From the NCBI RefSeq assembly GCF_964022235.1, contig NZ_CAXHZL010000017.1, positions 1 through 64,000 on the forward strand: a stretch of 64,000 nucleotides of DNA. The letters are read 5' to 3'. The position numbers and the translations under genes were made by a program. The notes under the pieces were generated by a model. The model made no database searches. It had not been told where the DNA came from and saw only the letters and a list, made by a program, of their open reading frames with translations. This document shows positions 1 through 10,063 of this stretch, piece after piece. Source of the DNA: Limimaricola sp964022235. GTDB taxonomy: Bacteria; Pseudomonadota; Alphaproteobacteria; Rhodobacterales; Rhodobacteraceae. Every line of letters begins with the position of its first letter. The first letter of the stretch is position 1.

Positions 1-572
<572 letters not shown>

Positions 573-639
573 ATGGTTTCCTCCCATTTATCGAACCGTA
601 AACAGACGCCGCCTCCCAGAACGGCGCCAAACGAACCTG

Positions 640-912
640 TCAGACCCAGCGAAACACCGCTGCGGCGTAGATCAGGCAAACCAGCATCGCCCAGGGCTGC
701 GGCGCTTCGACGAGCCCCAGCCAGGCGAGATTTATGAAGGCAGAGCCCAGCAGGGTGATAAACAGCCGATCCCCCCGCGTGGTCTCGATTCCCAGCACCC
801 CGGTGCGCGGCGTCTCGGGGTAGCGGATTGCCAGCACGGTGAAGATCATCAAAAGCACCGCTATCGAGCCGAAGAAGATTGCCGTGGGAACGGTCCAAGC
901 CATCCATGCCAT
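640..912 (-). CDS. glpU: Small membrane protein of the glycerol ABC transporter (DUF2160 type)
   Basis: This is a 90-residue, mostly hydrophobic protein between the second permease gene and the binding-protein gene. Three hydrophobic stretches are visible (about residues 7-28, 45-63 and 68-88), so it is probably an inner-membrane protein. I chose the ATG at 912 because GAAAGAGGGAGAAA lies just upstream; an earlier ATG in frame has no such site. Small proteins of this type (DUF2160) sit at this position in rhizobial glycerol transporter operons, where the gene is called glpU. Its role in transport is not known to me; an accessory function in the permease complex is inferred from position. Confidence 0.75.
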   Translation of the reverse strand: MAWMAWTVPTAIFFGSIAVLLMIFTVLAIRYPETPRTGVLGIETTRGDRLFITLLGSAFINLAWLGLVEAPQPWAMLVCLIYAAAVFRWV

Positions 913-928
913 GTCGTTTCTCCCTCTT

Positions 929-1818
<890 letters not shown>

Positions 1819-1819
<1 letters not shown>

Positions 1820-2691
1820 CACACACCATCCCTTTTGTCGAGGTTGGTCATCACGGTGTAGAACACCCATGAGATCAGCAGGATGACGAGAAAGTACATC
1901 AGGCTGAAGGCCGCGGCCGGTCCGAGATCGAACTGACCCAGAGCCATCTTCACGAGGTCGATCGACAAGAAGGTGGTGGCATTGCCGGGGCCACCGCCGG
2001 TTACGACGAAGGGCTCGGTATAGATCATGAAGCTGTCCATGAACCGCAGCAGGATCGCGATCATCAGCACGCCGGCCATCTTGGGCAGTTCGATGAACCG
2101 AAACACCTTCCAACGGCTGGCCTGATCGATCTTGGCGGCTTGATAGTAGGCGTCGGGGATCGACTGCAGGCCGGCATAGGCCAGAAGCGCCACCAGCGAG
2201 GTCCAGTGCCAGACATCCATGACGATGACCGTGGCCCAGGCGTCGATCACGTTCTGGGTGTAGTTGTAGTTCACGCCCATTTTCGCGAGCACGTAGCCCA
2301 AGAGGCCGATGTCGACCCGGCCGAAGATCTGCCAGATCGTGCCGACCACGTTCCACGGGATCAACAGCGGCAGCGACATCACCACGAGGCAGAACGAGGC
2401 CCAGAAACCCTTCTTGGGCATGTTGAGGGCCACGAAGATGCCCAAGGGCACCTCGATCGCGAGGATGATGCCCGAGAACACCAGCTGGCGGCCCAGCGCG
2501 TTCCACATCCGCTCGCTCTGGAGCATGTCGCGGAACCAGTCGATTCCGGCCCAGAAGAACACGTTGCTGCCAAAGGTGTCCTGAACCGAGTAATTCACCA
2601 CGGTCATCAGCGGGATCACCGCCGAGAAGCCGACGAGGATCAGCACCGGCAGCACGAGAAGCCAGGCCTTCTGATTGACGGTCTTGTTCAT
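1819..2691 (-). CDS. glpP: Glycerol ABC transporter permease (MalF/UgpA-like)
   Basis: This is a 290-residue inner-membrane permease with about six hydrophobic segments; the first starts near residue 10 (AWLLVLPVLILVGFSAVIPL). The EAA-loop region is near residues 190-210 (SIPDAYYQAAKIDQAS), the usual contact point with the ATP-binding subunit. I chose the ATG at 2691, which overlaps the glpT stop codon in a TGATG arrangement; the longer reading frame upstream is Ala/Arg-rich read-through of the glpT 3' end. It forms the heteromeric channel with GlpQ. Confidence 0.87.
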
Positions 2692-3809
2692 CACGCGGCC
2701 CTCCCCTGTGCTGTTTGCGGCCCGCTTCCCTGCGCGCCTTGCGGCGCGACGCGCCAATCATCGGAGTAGACGTTGATCGCCTCCGGATCGAAGGAGACCC
2801 GGTCGGCCCCCGCCGGCACCGGCGTGCCCTCGTCGAGGATCGCGTTGGTCATCACACCGCCGACGTCGAGCCGAAGGATCTTGTGGCGGCCCACGTCCTC
2901 GACCCTCAGGATACGCGCAGGCAACCCTTCGCCGCCCGCATGCAGCCGCACGAACTCGGGACGCACCCCGATCTGGGTGTGACCCGATACGGGCGCGTAG
3001 CTGGCGCCGAGCGGCAGGGCGACACCCTGCACCGTGGCAGTCGCGCCGGAGATTTCAGCATTAAATAGATTCATGCCGGGCGAGCCGATGAAAAAGCCTA
3101 CGAAGGTATGCGCAGGCCGCTCGAACAGCTCCTGCGGCGTGCCGATCTGCACGACCCGGCCGTCATACATCACCACCACCTTGTCGGCGAAGGTAAGCGC
3201 CTCGGTCTGATCGTGGGTGACGTAGATCATCGTGTGGCCGAAATCGTGGTGCAGCTGCTTGAGCTGTGTGCGCAGTTCCCACTTCATATGCGGGTCGATC
3301 ACGGTGAGCGGCTCGTCGAACAAGAGCGCATTCACGTCCTCGCGCACCATGCCACGTCCCAGCGAAATCTTCTGCTTGGCGTCGGCGGTGAGGCCGCGCG
3401 CCTTGCGCTTGAGGTTGTCCTCCATGCCGATCATCGCGGCGATGGCGTTGACCCGCTCGGCGATATACTTGGGGTCCGCGCCGCGGTTCTTGAGCGGAAA
3501 GGCGAGGTTCTCGCCCACGGTCATCGTGTCGTAGACCACCGGAAACTGGAACACCTGCGCGATATTGCGCTCGGCCGTGGGGGCGTGGGTCACGTCGACC
3601 CCGTCGAACAGGATGCGTCCTTGGCTTGGCTGCAGCAGGCCCGAGATGATGTTGAGCAGCGTGGACTTGCCACATCCCGAAGAGCCCAAAAGCGCATAGG
3701 CCTCGCCGTCGACCCAATCGTGGTCGAGCTGCTTGAGCGCCCAGTCCTCGTCGGATTTGGGTTGCTTGAGATAGGAATGCGCGAGGTTGTCGAGCGTGAT
3801 CTTGGCCAT
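2691..3809 (-). CDS. glpT: Glycerol ABC transporter ATP-binding protein with degenerate signature motif
   Basis: This is a 372-residue ATPase of the MalK/UgpC type: an ABC domain (about 1-235) followed by a TOBE-like regulatory domain. The Walker A motif (GSSGCGKS, residues 42-49), Q-loop (VFQF, near 87), Walker B (LLFDEP, 162-167) and switch histidine (YVTHD, His199) are intact. The ABC signature, normally LSGGQ, reads LTADAK (140-145), so it is degenerate. The partner GlpS has a normal LSGGQ but lacks the switch histidine. The start at 3809 sits one base beyond the glpS stop. The gene is in the glpD-glpSTPQUV operon. Confidence 0.87.
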   Translation of the reverse strand: MAKITLDNLAHSYLKQPKSDEDWALKQLDHDWVDGEAYALLGSSGCGKSTLLNIISGLLQPSQGRILFDGVDVTHAPTAERNIAQVFQFPVVYDTMTVGENLAFPLKNRGADPKYIAERVNAIAAMIGMEDNLKRKARGLTADAKQKISLGRGMVREDVNALLFDEPLTVIDPHMKWELRTQLKQLHHDFGHTMIYVTHDQTEALTFADKVVVMYDGRVVQIGTPQELFERPAHTFVGFFIGSPGMNLFNAEISGATATVQGVALPLGASYAPVSGHTQIGVRPEFVRLHAGGEGLPARILRVEDVGRHKILRLDVGGVMTNAILDEGTPVPAGADRVSFDPEAINVYSDDWRVAPQGAQGSGPQTAQGRAA

Positions 3810-3810
3810 G

Positions 3811-4899
3811 TCAGGCAGCCTCCACATAGGCGGCCGGGGCGACGAGCGGCCCGTCCTCGGAAAAGACGTAGATATGCGCCGGGTCGAGATAGGCGGTGAG
3901 CACCTGACCGGGCGAAAGGTTGCGCACGCCGTGGATCAGCCCGACCCAACGGGTGCCGTGATGATCGAGATGCACGAAGGTCTCTGAGCCGGTGATCTCG
4001 GTCACCGCGAGCCGTGTCTCGAAGGCGATGTCCCCCTCGTGGCCGCGCTCGAGCTCGACGTGGTTGGGGCGGAACCCGCCCAAGTAGCGCCCATCGCGCA
4101 ATCCGGACAGTGCGCCCACCGCCGCGACCTCGCGGCCGCCGTCGAGCCGCAGGACGCCTCCGCGCTTCTCGAAGGGCAGGAAGTTCATCGGCGGGTCGGA
4201 AAACACCCGCGCCGTGGTCGCATCCACCGGATGGCGGTAGACCTGCGGCGTCGCCCCGAACTGCGTCACCCGCCCCTGCCAGAGGGTGGCGACATGGCCG
4301 CCCAGAAGCAACGCCTCCTCCGGCTCGGTGGTGGCGTAGACGAAGATCGAGCCCGCCTCCTCGAAGATCTTGGGGATCTCGGCGCGCAACTCCTCGCGCA
4401 GCTTGTAGTCGAGGTTGGCCAAAGGCTCGTCGAGCAGCACGAGCCCCGCATCCTTGACCAGCGCGCGGGCCAGCGCGCAGCGCTGCTGCTGGCCGCCCGA
4501 CAGCTCGAGCGGCTTGCGGTCGAGGAACGGCGTGAGCTTCATCATCTCGGCCGAATTGCGCACCGCCGTGTCAATCTCGTCCTTGGATTTGCCCGAGATT
4601 CGCATTGGCGAGGCGATGTTGTCGTAGACGGTCATCGAGGGGTAGTTGATGAACTGCTGGTAGACCATCGCCACCTTGCGGTCCTGCACCCGCACCCCGG
4701 TCACGTCCTTGCCGTTCCACAAGATGCGTCCCGTGGAGGGCTGATCCAGCCCCGCCATCAGCCGCATCAATGAGGTTTTGCCCGACAGGGTCGGGCCGAG
4801 CAGCACGTTCATCGTGCCGTTTTGCAACGTGAGATCGGTGGGGTGGATATGGGTCTGGCCCTCCACCCGCTTCGACACGCCCTCCAGCGTCAGTGTCAT
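3811..4899 (-). CDS. glpS: Glycerol ABC transporter ATP-binding protein lacking the switch histidine
   Basis: This is a 362-residue ABC ATPase with a C-terminal TOBE-like domain. Visible motifs are Walker A with an unusual core (GPTLSGKT, residues 35-42), a Q-loop (VYQQF, near 80), a normal signature LSGGQ (133-137) and Walker B (LVLLDEP, 153-159). The switch region, usually YVTHD, reads YATTE, so the catalytic histidine is replaced by Thr191. With GlpT it should form a heterodimeric ATPase in which one of the two composite sites is degenerate. The ATG at 4899 follows a clear CAGGGAGGA ribosome site. The gene lies 27 bases after the glpD stop. Confidence 0.87.
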   Translation of the reverse strand: MTLTLEGVSKRVEGQTHIHPTDLTLQNGTMNVLLGPTLSGKTSLMRLMAGLDQPSTGRILWNGKDVTGVRVQDRKVAMVYQQFINYPSMTVYDNIASPMRISGKSKDEIDTAVRNSAEMMKLTPFLDRKPLELSGGQQQRCALARALVKDAGLVLLDEPLANLDYKLREELRAEIPKIFEEAGSIFVYATTEPEEALLLGGHVATLWQGRVTQFGATPQVYRHPVDATTARVFSDPPMNFLPFEKRGGVLRLDGGREVAAVGALSGLRDGRYLGGFRPNHVELERGHEGDIAFETRLAVTEITGSETFVHLDHHGTRWVGLIHGVRNLSPGQVLTAYLDPAHIYVFSEDGPLVAPAAYVEAA

Positions 4900-4926
4900 G
4901 TCATTCCTCCCTGCCGAACAACGGCC

Positions 4927-6519
4927 TCAGCCGTGCCGCGCGGCCCTCCCGCTTTGCATCCAATCCTCGAGAGCGGCGGCCTGATCTCCCGTCAGTCGCA
5001 GCCCCAGCTTCGATCGCCTCCAAAGCACGTCATCCGCGCTCCGAGCGTATTCCTTTTCCATCAGCCAAGCGACCTCGGCCTCGGTCAGCGTCGCGCCGAA
5101 ATCTCGACCCAGATCCGCGGCACTCTTCGCCTGCCCGAGGATCAGCCGCGCTTCGGTGCCATAGGCCCGCACAAGTCGGCGCGCCCAGCGCCGGTCGAGG
5201 AATGGATAGTCCGCCTCAAGCCGAATGATCTGATCCTCGACCCCGTCGACCGGGAAATCCCCGCCCGGCAGCGCCACACCGGCGGTCCACTTGCCCTTCT
5301 TGATGTCGAAGAACGGCGCGATCTTCTCCATCGCGCTCTCGGCGAGGCGGCGATAGGTGGTGATCTTGCCACCAAAGACGTTGAGCACCGGCGCGCCGCC
5401 TTCGGCGTTCACTTTTAGCGTATAGTCGCGCGTTGCCGCCGTGGCCGAGCTGGCCCCATCGTCATAGAGCGGGCGCACGCCGGAATAGGTCCAGACGATA
5501 TCGTCGCGAGTCACCTCGCGTTCGAAATACTGGCTCGCGAAGCGGCACAGATACTCCTGCTCCTCGGGCGTGCAGACGGCGGGCTCGGACGGGTCTGGGT
5601 GATCGGCATCGGTGGTGCCGATCAGCGTGAAATCGGTCTCGTAGGGGATCGCGAAAATGATCCGCCCGTCGGTGCCCTGAAAGAAATAGCACTTGTCGTG
5701 GTCATAGAGCCGCTCGGTGACGATGTGGCTGCCCCGCACGAGGCGCACGCCCTCGCGCGTTTCCACCTCGATCGCGCCCTTCAGCAGCTTGCCGACCCAA
5801 GGGCCACCGGCGTTGACCAGCATCCTTGCGCGGTGGGTGCGACGCGCGCCGGTCTCGCGGTCCTCGACCTCAACGGCCCAGAGATCGCCCTCCCGTGCGG
5901 CATGCAGCACACGCGTGCGCGTCATGATCTTCGCACCGCGCGCCTCGGCATCGCGGGCGTTCAGCACCACGAGGCGCGAATCCTCGACCCAGCAGTCGGA
6001 GTATTCGTAGGCCGTCTCGAACCTGGGGTTGAGCGCCGCGCCAGCCGGGTCGCGCGCGAGATCGAGCGTGCGGGTGCCGGGCAGGATCTTTCGACCACCC
6101 AGATGATCGTACATGAAAAGCCCGAGCCGGATCAGCCAAGCCGGACGACGCCCCCGCACCCATGGCATCACCGTCCCGAGAAGTTTCGACGTCGGCGTGT
6201 CGCTCTCGAAGCGCATTGACGGGTGATAAGGCAGCACGAAGCGCATCGGCCACGAGATATGCGGCATGGCACGCAGCAGCGTCTCGCGCTCGATCAGCGC
6301 CTCGCGCACCAGCCGGAACTCGAAATATTCGAGATAGCGCAGCCCGCCGTGAAACAGCTTGGTCGAGGAGGAGGAGGTGGCCTGCGCCAGATCGTCCATC
6401 TCCGCCAGCACCACCGACAGGCCGCGCCCGGCGGCGTCGCGCGCGATGCCGCAGCCGTTGATGCCTCCGCCGATCACGAAGAGGTCCGAGACCGGCTCTG
6501 CTGCCTGAGAAGACGACAC
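4927..6519 (-). CDS. glpD: Aerobic glycerol-3-phosphate dehydrogenase
   Basis: This FAD enzyme oxidises sn-glycerol 3-phosphate to dihydroxyacetone phosphate at the membrane and passes electrons to quinone. The N-terminal dinucleotide-binding motif (FVIGGGINGCGIARDAAGRG) and the long match to E. coli GlpD are plain, for example HGGLRYLE, YEYSDCWV and DIVWTYSGVRPL. A C-terminal domain with DDVLWRRSKLG follows, as in the family. I start at the GTG at 6519 because AGGGGG lies six bases upstream; an in-frame ATG at 6582 would add 21 residues that do not resemble the family. It heads the glycerol transporter operon and faces the DeoR-type regulator across a 249-bp intergenic region. Confidence 0.88.
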   Translation of the reverse strand: MSSSQAAEPVSDLFVIGGGINGCGIARDAAGRGLSVVLAEMDDLAQATSSSSTKLFHGGLRYLEYFEFRLVREALIERETLLRAMPHISWPMRFVLPYHPSMRFESDTPTSKLLGTVMPWVRGRRPAWLIRLGLFMYDHLGGRKILPGTRTLDLARDPAGAALNPRFETAYEYSDCWVEDSRLVVLNARDAEARGAKIMTRTRVLHAAREGDLWAVEVEDRETGARRTHRARMLVNAGGPWVGKLLKGAIEVETREGVRLVRGSHIVTERLYDHDKCYFFQGTDGRIIFAIPYETDFTLIGTTDADHPDPSEPAVCTPEEQEYLCRFASQYFEREVTRDDIVWTYSGVRPLYDDGASSATAATRDYTLKVNAEGGAPVLNVFGGKITTYRRLAESAMEKIAPFFDIKKGKWTAGVALPGGDFPVDGVEDQIIRLEADYPFLDRRWARRLVRAYGTEARLILGQAKSAADLGRDFGATLTEAEVAWLMEKEYARSADDVLWRRSKLGLRLTGDQAAALEDWMQSGRAARHG

Positions 6520-6768
6520 GTGGACCCCCTGCCCGGTGTTCGGTTCGAGGGCAACACTGACCTTTCCGGATGCGTCTGGCAAGTGTGATTTTTCGTTTAT
6601 GTTCGCTTTTGCGAGATCACCCCATGCGAGGAATGGCCTTTTCAGGATGGGGAATCACGGCGCGAACCCCAAAAGCCTTCTGCTCGCCAAGGTGTCGCAA
6701 TTCCGCGATTCCATTGCATTCCGCGCAATACCGCGCATTATGGAACATTCACGATGGGAACCGCGCCG
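6520..6768. promoter_or_regulatory. Divergent glpD/glpR control region with GlpR-like half-sites
   Basis: This AT-richer stretch separates the divergent glpD and glpR starts. It has a TTATGTTCG at 6597-6605, preceded by TTTCG at 6591-6595, and the inverse GAACATTCACG at 6743-6753. The E. coli GlpR operator is built from TATGTTCG/CGAACATA half-sites, so these are candidate operators for the adjacent DeoR-type protein. I see no convincing -35/-10 pair. The assignment is by similarity and position only. Confidence 0.45.
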
Positions 6769-7548
6769 ATGTCACAGAGCTTTCGCCAACCCGAGATCCT
6801 CGAGATCGCGCGCCGGGAGGGCCGCGTCACGGTCGAGGGGCTGGCCGAGCATTTCGCCGTCACGCTGCAGACGATTCGCCGCGACCTGACCGAACTGGCC
6901 GAGGCGGGCCGGCTCGACCGGGTGCATGGCGGCGCGGTGCTGCCCTCGGGCACCGTCAACATCGGCTACGAGCATCGCCGCACCCTCAACCCCGGCCCCA
7001 AGGCCGCGATCGCCGCCGCCTGCGCCGCCGACATCTCGGACAACGCGTCGATCTTTCTCAACATCGGCACCTCGACCGAAGCCGTGGCCCGCGCGCTTTT
7101 GCGACATCGAGGGCTGATGGTGGTGACCAACAATATCAACGTGGCCCATATCCTCGCCGAGAACGCCGAGGCGCAGGTCATTGTCACCGGCGGCGCGCTC
7201 AGGCGTTCGGATGGCGGATTGGTGGGGGCCCTGACCACGCAGACGATCCAGCAGTTCAAGTTCGACCTCGCAGTGATCGGCTGCTCGGCGCTCGACGAGA
7301 CCGGCGATCTGCTCGACTTCGACATCGAAGAGGTCGGCGTGAACCAGAGCCTGCTGGGCCGCTCGCGGCGCACCGTGCTTGTGGCCGACCGCTCCAAGTT
7401 CTCGCGCTCGGCGCCCGCGCGCATCGCTTCGCTGCGCGAGATCGACGCCTTCTACACCGACGCGCCGCCGCCCGCCGCGCTGGCGCAGCGCTGCGCCGAC
7501 TGGGGCACGCGAATCGTCATCGCCCCCGCCGATCCCGCCGGAAGCTGA
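6769..7548 (+). CDS. glpR: DeoR-family transcriptional regulator, probable glycerol repressor
   Basis: The protein has about 259 residues. The N-terminal DeoR winged helix is at residues 6-60 (EILEIARREGRVTVEGLAEH and TLQTIRRDLTELAEAGRLDR, then VHGGA). The C-terminal DeoR sensor domain follows, with the phosphosugar-binding NIGTSTEAVA motif and VTNNINVA. Regulators of this type bind a phosphorylated sugar or polyol; here glycerol 3-phosphate is the likely inducer because the gene is divergent from glpD and the glycerol ABC transporter. I chose the ATG at 6769 as the family start (MSQSFRQPEIL); an ATG 15 bases upstream is possible. Both have only weak ribosome sites. Confidence 0.83.
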   Translation: MSQSFRQPEILEIARREGRVTVEGLAEHFAVTLQTIRRDLTELAEAGRLDRVHGGAVLPSGTVNIGYEHRRTLNPGPKAAIAAACAADISDNASIFLNIGTSTEAVARALLRHRGLMVVTNNINVAHILAENAEAQVIVTGGALRRSDGGLVGALTTQTIQQFKFDLAVIGCSALDETGDLLDFDIEEVGVNQSLLGRSRRTVLVADRSKFSRSAPARIASLREIDAFYTDAPPPAALAQRCADWGTRIVIAPADPAGS

Positions 7549-7637
7549 TCGGCCCCGAAGGGGAGGCCCCGCACTGGCGCATCCGCGCCGCAGCACCTAG
7601 ATGGGGCCCGAACCCCACCCCCGTGCCCGGAGGCCCC

Positions 7638-8291
7638 ATGCGATCCGCCCTGCCCAGACTGGCCTTGCGGCTGGTGCTGATTGCCCTGCTGATCGCAGGC
7701 AACCTGTGGCTGGCGCTGTGGCTACGCGACTTTGCCGCCGAGATGGCCGCACAAGGCCGGATCGAGCTGTTCGGTGCGACCGTGGCGGGGCTCTTGCTGC
7801 TTTATGCCGTGCTGCTAGCGATCCCCTTCGTCCCGGGGGCCGAGATCGGGCTGGCGCTGCTGATGACGCACGGGGCCTCCGCCGCCCCCTTCGTCTGGGG
7901 GGCGACGGCGCTGGGTCTGAGCCTTGCCTACGGGGCGGGTCTCGCGCTGTCGGGGCCGCGCATCTGCGCCGCGCTGGAGCGAAACGGCTTTGCCCGCGCC
8001 GCGGCGGCCTTGGGCCGGCTGCGTGAGACCGATCCCGAAACCCGGCTGCGCAAGCTCGAAGACAGCGTGCCGCGCTGGGCCCGCTCATGGGCGCTACGGC
8101 GGCGGCACCTCCTGCTGGCGCTGTTGATCAACCTGCCGGGCAACTCGCTGATCGGCGGGGGTGGCGGTATCCTGCTCGCTGCCGGGCTGAGCCGATTGTT
8201 CAAGCCCTTCCTCTTGCTGCTCACCCTCTTGCTCGCCACCTCCCCGGTACCTCTGTTGGTGATGATCATCGGGCCGAGCATCCTCGACTGA
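7638..8291 (+). CDS. Multi-spanning membrane protein (VTT/TVP38-like), function unknown
   Basis: This is a 217-residue protein with several long hydrophobic stretches: a first segment near residues 6-25, a second near 45-75 containing a FVPGAEIGLALL element, and more near 80-105 and the C-terminus. The Pro/Gly-Ala-Glu element and the glycine-rich LPGNSLIGGGGG sequence recall SNARE-associated/VTT (TVP38/DedA) proteins, but the match is weak. The ATG at 7638 follows a GGAGG site. It stands alone between glpR and the urease operon, on the same strand as both. A transporter or membrane-homeostasis role is a guess. Confidence 0.6.
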   Translation: MRSALPRLALRLVLIALLIAGNLWLALWLRDFAAEMAAQGRIELFGATVAGLLLLYAVLLAIPFVPGAEIGLALLMTHGASAAPFVWGATALGLSLAYGAGLALSGPRICAALERNGFARAAAALGRLRETDPETRLRKLEDSVPRWARSWALRRRHLLLALLINLPGNSLIGGGGGILLAAGLSRLFKPFLLLLTLLLATSPVPLLVMIIGPSILD

Positions 8292-8440
8292 CCCGTCTGC
8301 GCCTTATTTTCGCGCAACCGCACTTCGAACGAGTTCGCTTTTGAGGCAAACGGCGAAACGCCTGGCAACAACTGCCTGCAAAAGTGGCCCTTGCCGCACC
8401 GCCGCGCCAAAGCTTCCGGCAGACCGCCGCCGGAGACCCC

Positions 8441-9283
8441 ATGCTGCAGCAGTTGCCCCGCCCTGCTCTCGACACCGCATCTTCCACGCCCCCCCGCGCG
8501 CGCGGGTTGCTGCGGATCACCGCAGAGGCGGAGGCTGGCGGCCGTGCGCGCCTCGGTGTTCTGCGACAGGAAGGGGCCTTGCGGGCGCTGTTCCCGCGCC
8601 GGACGGGCCGCGTCGAGGCGGTCGTGCTCAACACCTCCGGCGGTGCGACCGGCGGAGACCGGCTCCGCATCGAGGCCGAAGCCGGACAGGGCGCGCATCT
8701 GCGCCTTACCACCCAGGCCGCCGAGCGCGCTTATCAGGCCACGGGTCAGGATCCGGCGCTGATCCGCAATCGCCTCACCGTGGCGACCGGTGCCCGGCTC
8801 GACTGGTTGCCGCAGGAGACGATCCTCTATGAAGGCTGCCATCTCGACCGCAGCCTGACGCTCGACCTCGCCCCCGGTGCACGGGCACTGATCGTCGAAC
8901 CTGTGATCTTCGGCCGCGCCCTGATGGGCGAGAGCCTGCGCTATGCGCGGTTCCGAGACCGGATCGAGATCCGCCGCCACGGCGCGCTGCTCTATCTCGA
9001 CGCGCAGTCCTTCTCGGGCGACATCACCGCCCACCTCGCCCGCCCGGCGGTGGCCAATGGCGCCGGCGCGATGGCGAGCGTGATCCTCGCCGCCCCCGAG
9101 GCCGAGAGCCATCTCGCCCCGTTGCGCGCCGCCCTGCCCGCCAGCGCCGGGGCCACGCTGCTGGCCCCCGATCTTCTCGTTCTGCGCCTGCTCGCCGCCG
9201 ACGGGTTCGAGCTGCGCGCCACGCTGCTACCCGTGCTCGACCGGCTCACCGGCGGCACGCTGCCTGCCTCATGGAGACTCTGA
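8441..9283 (+). CDS. ureD: Urease accessory protein UreD
   Basis: This is a 280-residue urease maturation scaffold that binds apo-urease and receives nickel through the UreF-UreG complex. The family pattern is visible: RARGLLRI near the start, VVLNTSGGATGGDRL near residue 67, then TTQAAERAY, LPQETILYEG and IVEPVIFGRALMGE. I chose the ATG at 8441; an in-frame ATG 57 bases upstream adds a non-conserved tail. It is the first gene of the urease operon, one base before ureA. Confidence 0.9.
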   Translation: MLQQLPRPALDTASSTPPRARGLLRITAEAEAGGRARLGVLRQEGALRALFPRRTGRVEAVVLNTSGGATGGDRLRIEAEAGQGAHLRLTTQAAERAYQATGQDPALIRNRLTVATGARLDWLPQETILYEGCHLDRSLTLDLAPGARALIVEPVIFGRALMGESLRYARFRDRIEIRRHGALLYLDAQSFSGDITAHLARPAVANGAGAMASVILAAPEAESHLAPLRAALPASAGATLLAPDLLVLRLLAADGFELRATLLPVLDRLTGGTLPASWRL

Positions 9284-9284
9284 C

Positions 9285-9587
9285 ATGAACCTCACCCCCC
9301 GCGAAAAGGACAAGCTTCTCGTGTCCATGGCCGCCGAAGTGGCCCGCCGTCGCCTCGCGCGCGGCGTCAAGCTCAACCACCCCGAGGCGATCGCGCTGAT
9401 CACCGACGCGGTGGTCGAGGGCGCGCGCGACGGACGCTCGGTCGCCGACATGATGCAGGCGGGCGCCGAGGTGATCACCCGAGCGCAATGCATGGAGGGC
9501 GTGCCCGAGATGATCGCGGAGGTGCAGGTCGAGGCCACCTTCCCCGATGGCACCAAGCTCGTGACCGTGCATGACCCGATCCGCTGA
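9285..9587 (+). CDS. ureA: Urease gamma subunit
   Basis: This is a 100-residue protein, the normal length for the gamma subunit of bacterial urease. It begins MNLTPREKDKLL and carries the standard RLARGVKLNHPEAIALI, VADMMQAG and VEATFPDGTKLVTVHDPI segments. It assembles with UreB and UreC into the nickel enzyme that hydrolyses urea to ammonia and carbamate. The start codon lies immediately after the ureD stop, so translation is probably coupled. Confidence 0.96.
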   Translation: MNLTPREKDKLLVSMAAEVARRRLARGVKLNHPEAIALITDAVVEGARDGRSVADMMQAGAEVITRAQCMEGVPEMIAEVQVEATFPDGTKLVTVHDPIR

Positions 9588-9608
9588 CCCGATCTGCCGA
9601 AAGGACCG

Positions 9609-9761
9609 ATGATGACCCGCATCCTCTTTGCCACCCCGCTCGTCCTCCCCGCCCCGGCGCTTGCCCATGCCGGCACCGCGCATTTGCATGTCGGCTGGAC
9701 CGGGCCGCTCCTCGGCCTCGCACTGGTAGCGGTCGCTGCCATCTGGGGAATGCGCGCATGA
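9609..9761 (+). CDS. 50-residue hydrophobic peptide between ureA and ureB
   Basis: This short open frame fills most of the ureA-ureB gap. It is preceded by a possible AAGGA ribosome site, and its TGA overlaps the ureB start (ATGA at 9758-9761). The first 20 residues form a signal peptide or membrane segment ending APALA-H; after AGTAHLHVGW comes a second hydrophobic helix (PLLGLALVAVAAIWG). Three His residues lie between the two helices. The overlap and gap-filling suggest a real gene, but I do not recognise its family. A role linked to urease or nickel/ammonia is only inferred from position. Confidence 0.6.
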   Translation: MMTRILFATPLVLPAPALAHAGTAHLHVGWTGPLLGLALVAVAAIWGMRA

Positions 9762-10063
9762 TCCCCGGCGAGCTGATGCCACGAGATGGCGAGATCGAGT
9801 TGAACGCAGGCTGCGAGGCGATCGCCCTGATGGTCGCCAACACCGGCGACCGTCCCGTACAGGTCGGCAGCCATTATCATTTCGCCGAAGCCAACCCCGG
9901 CCTCGATTTCGACCGCACCGCCGCTCATGGCCGCAGGCTCGACATCGCCAGCGGCACCGCCGTGCGCTTCGAGCCGGGCCAGCGCCGCGAGGTGCGGCTG
10001 ATCGAGATCGGCGGCGACCGGCGGGTGTTCGGCTTTCAGGGCAATGTGATGGGGGATCTGTAA
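9758..10063 (+). CDS. ureB: Urease beta subunit
   Basis: This 101-residue beta subunit starts MIPGELMPRDGEIELN and contains the conserved VANTGDRPVQVGSHYHFAE, FDRTAAHGRRLDIASGTAVR and FEPG segments. The start overlaps the stop of the small upstream peptide, and its own stop overlaps the ureC start (TAATG at 10061-10065). This close spacing points to one transcript with translational coupling. Confidence 0.96.
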   Translation: MIPGELMPRDGEIELNAGCEAIALMVANTGDRPVQVGSHYHFAEANPGLDFDRTAAHGRRLDIASGTAVRFEPGQRREVRLIEIGGDRRVFGFQGNVMGDL

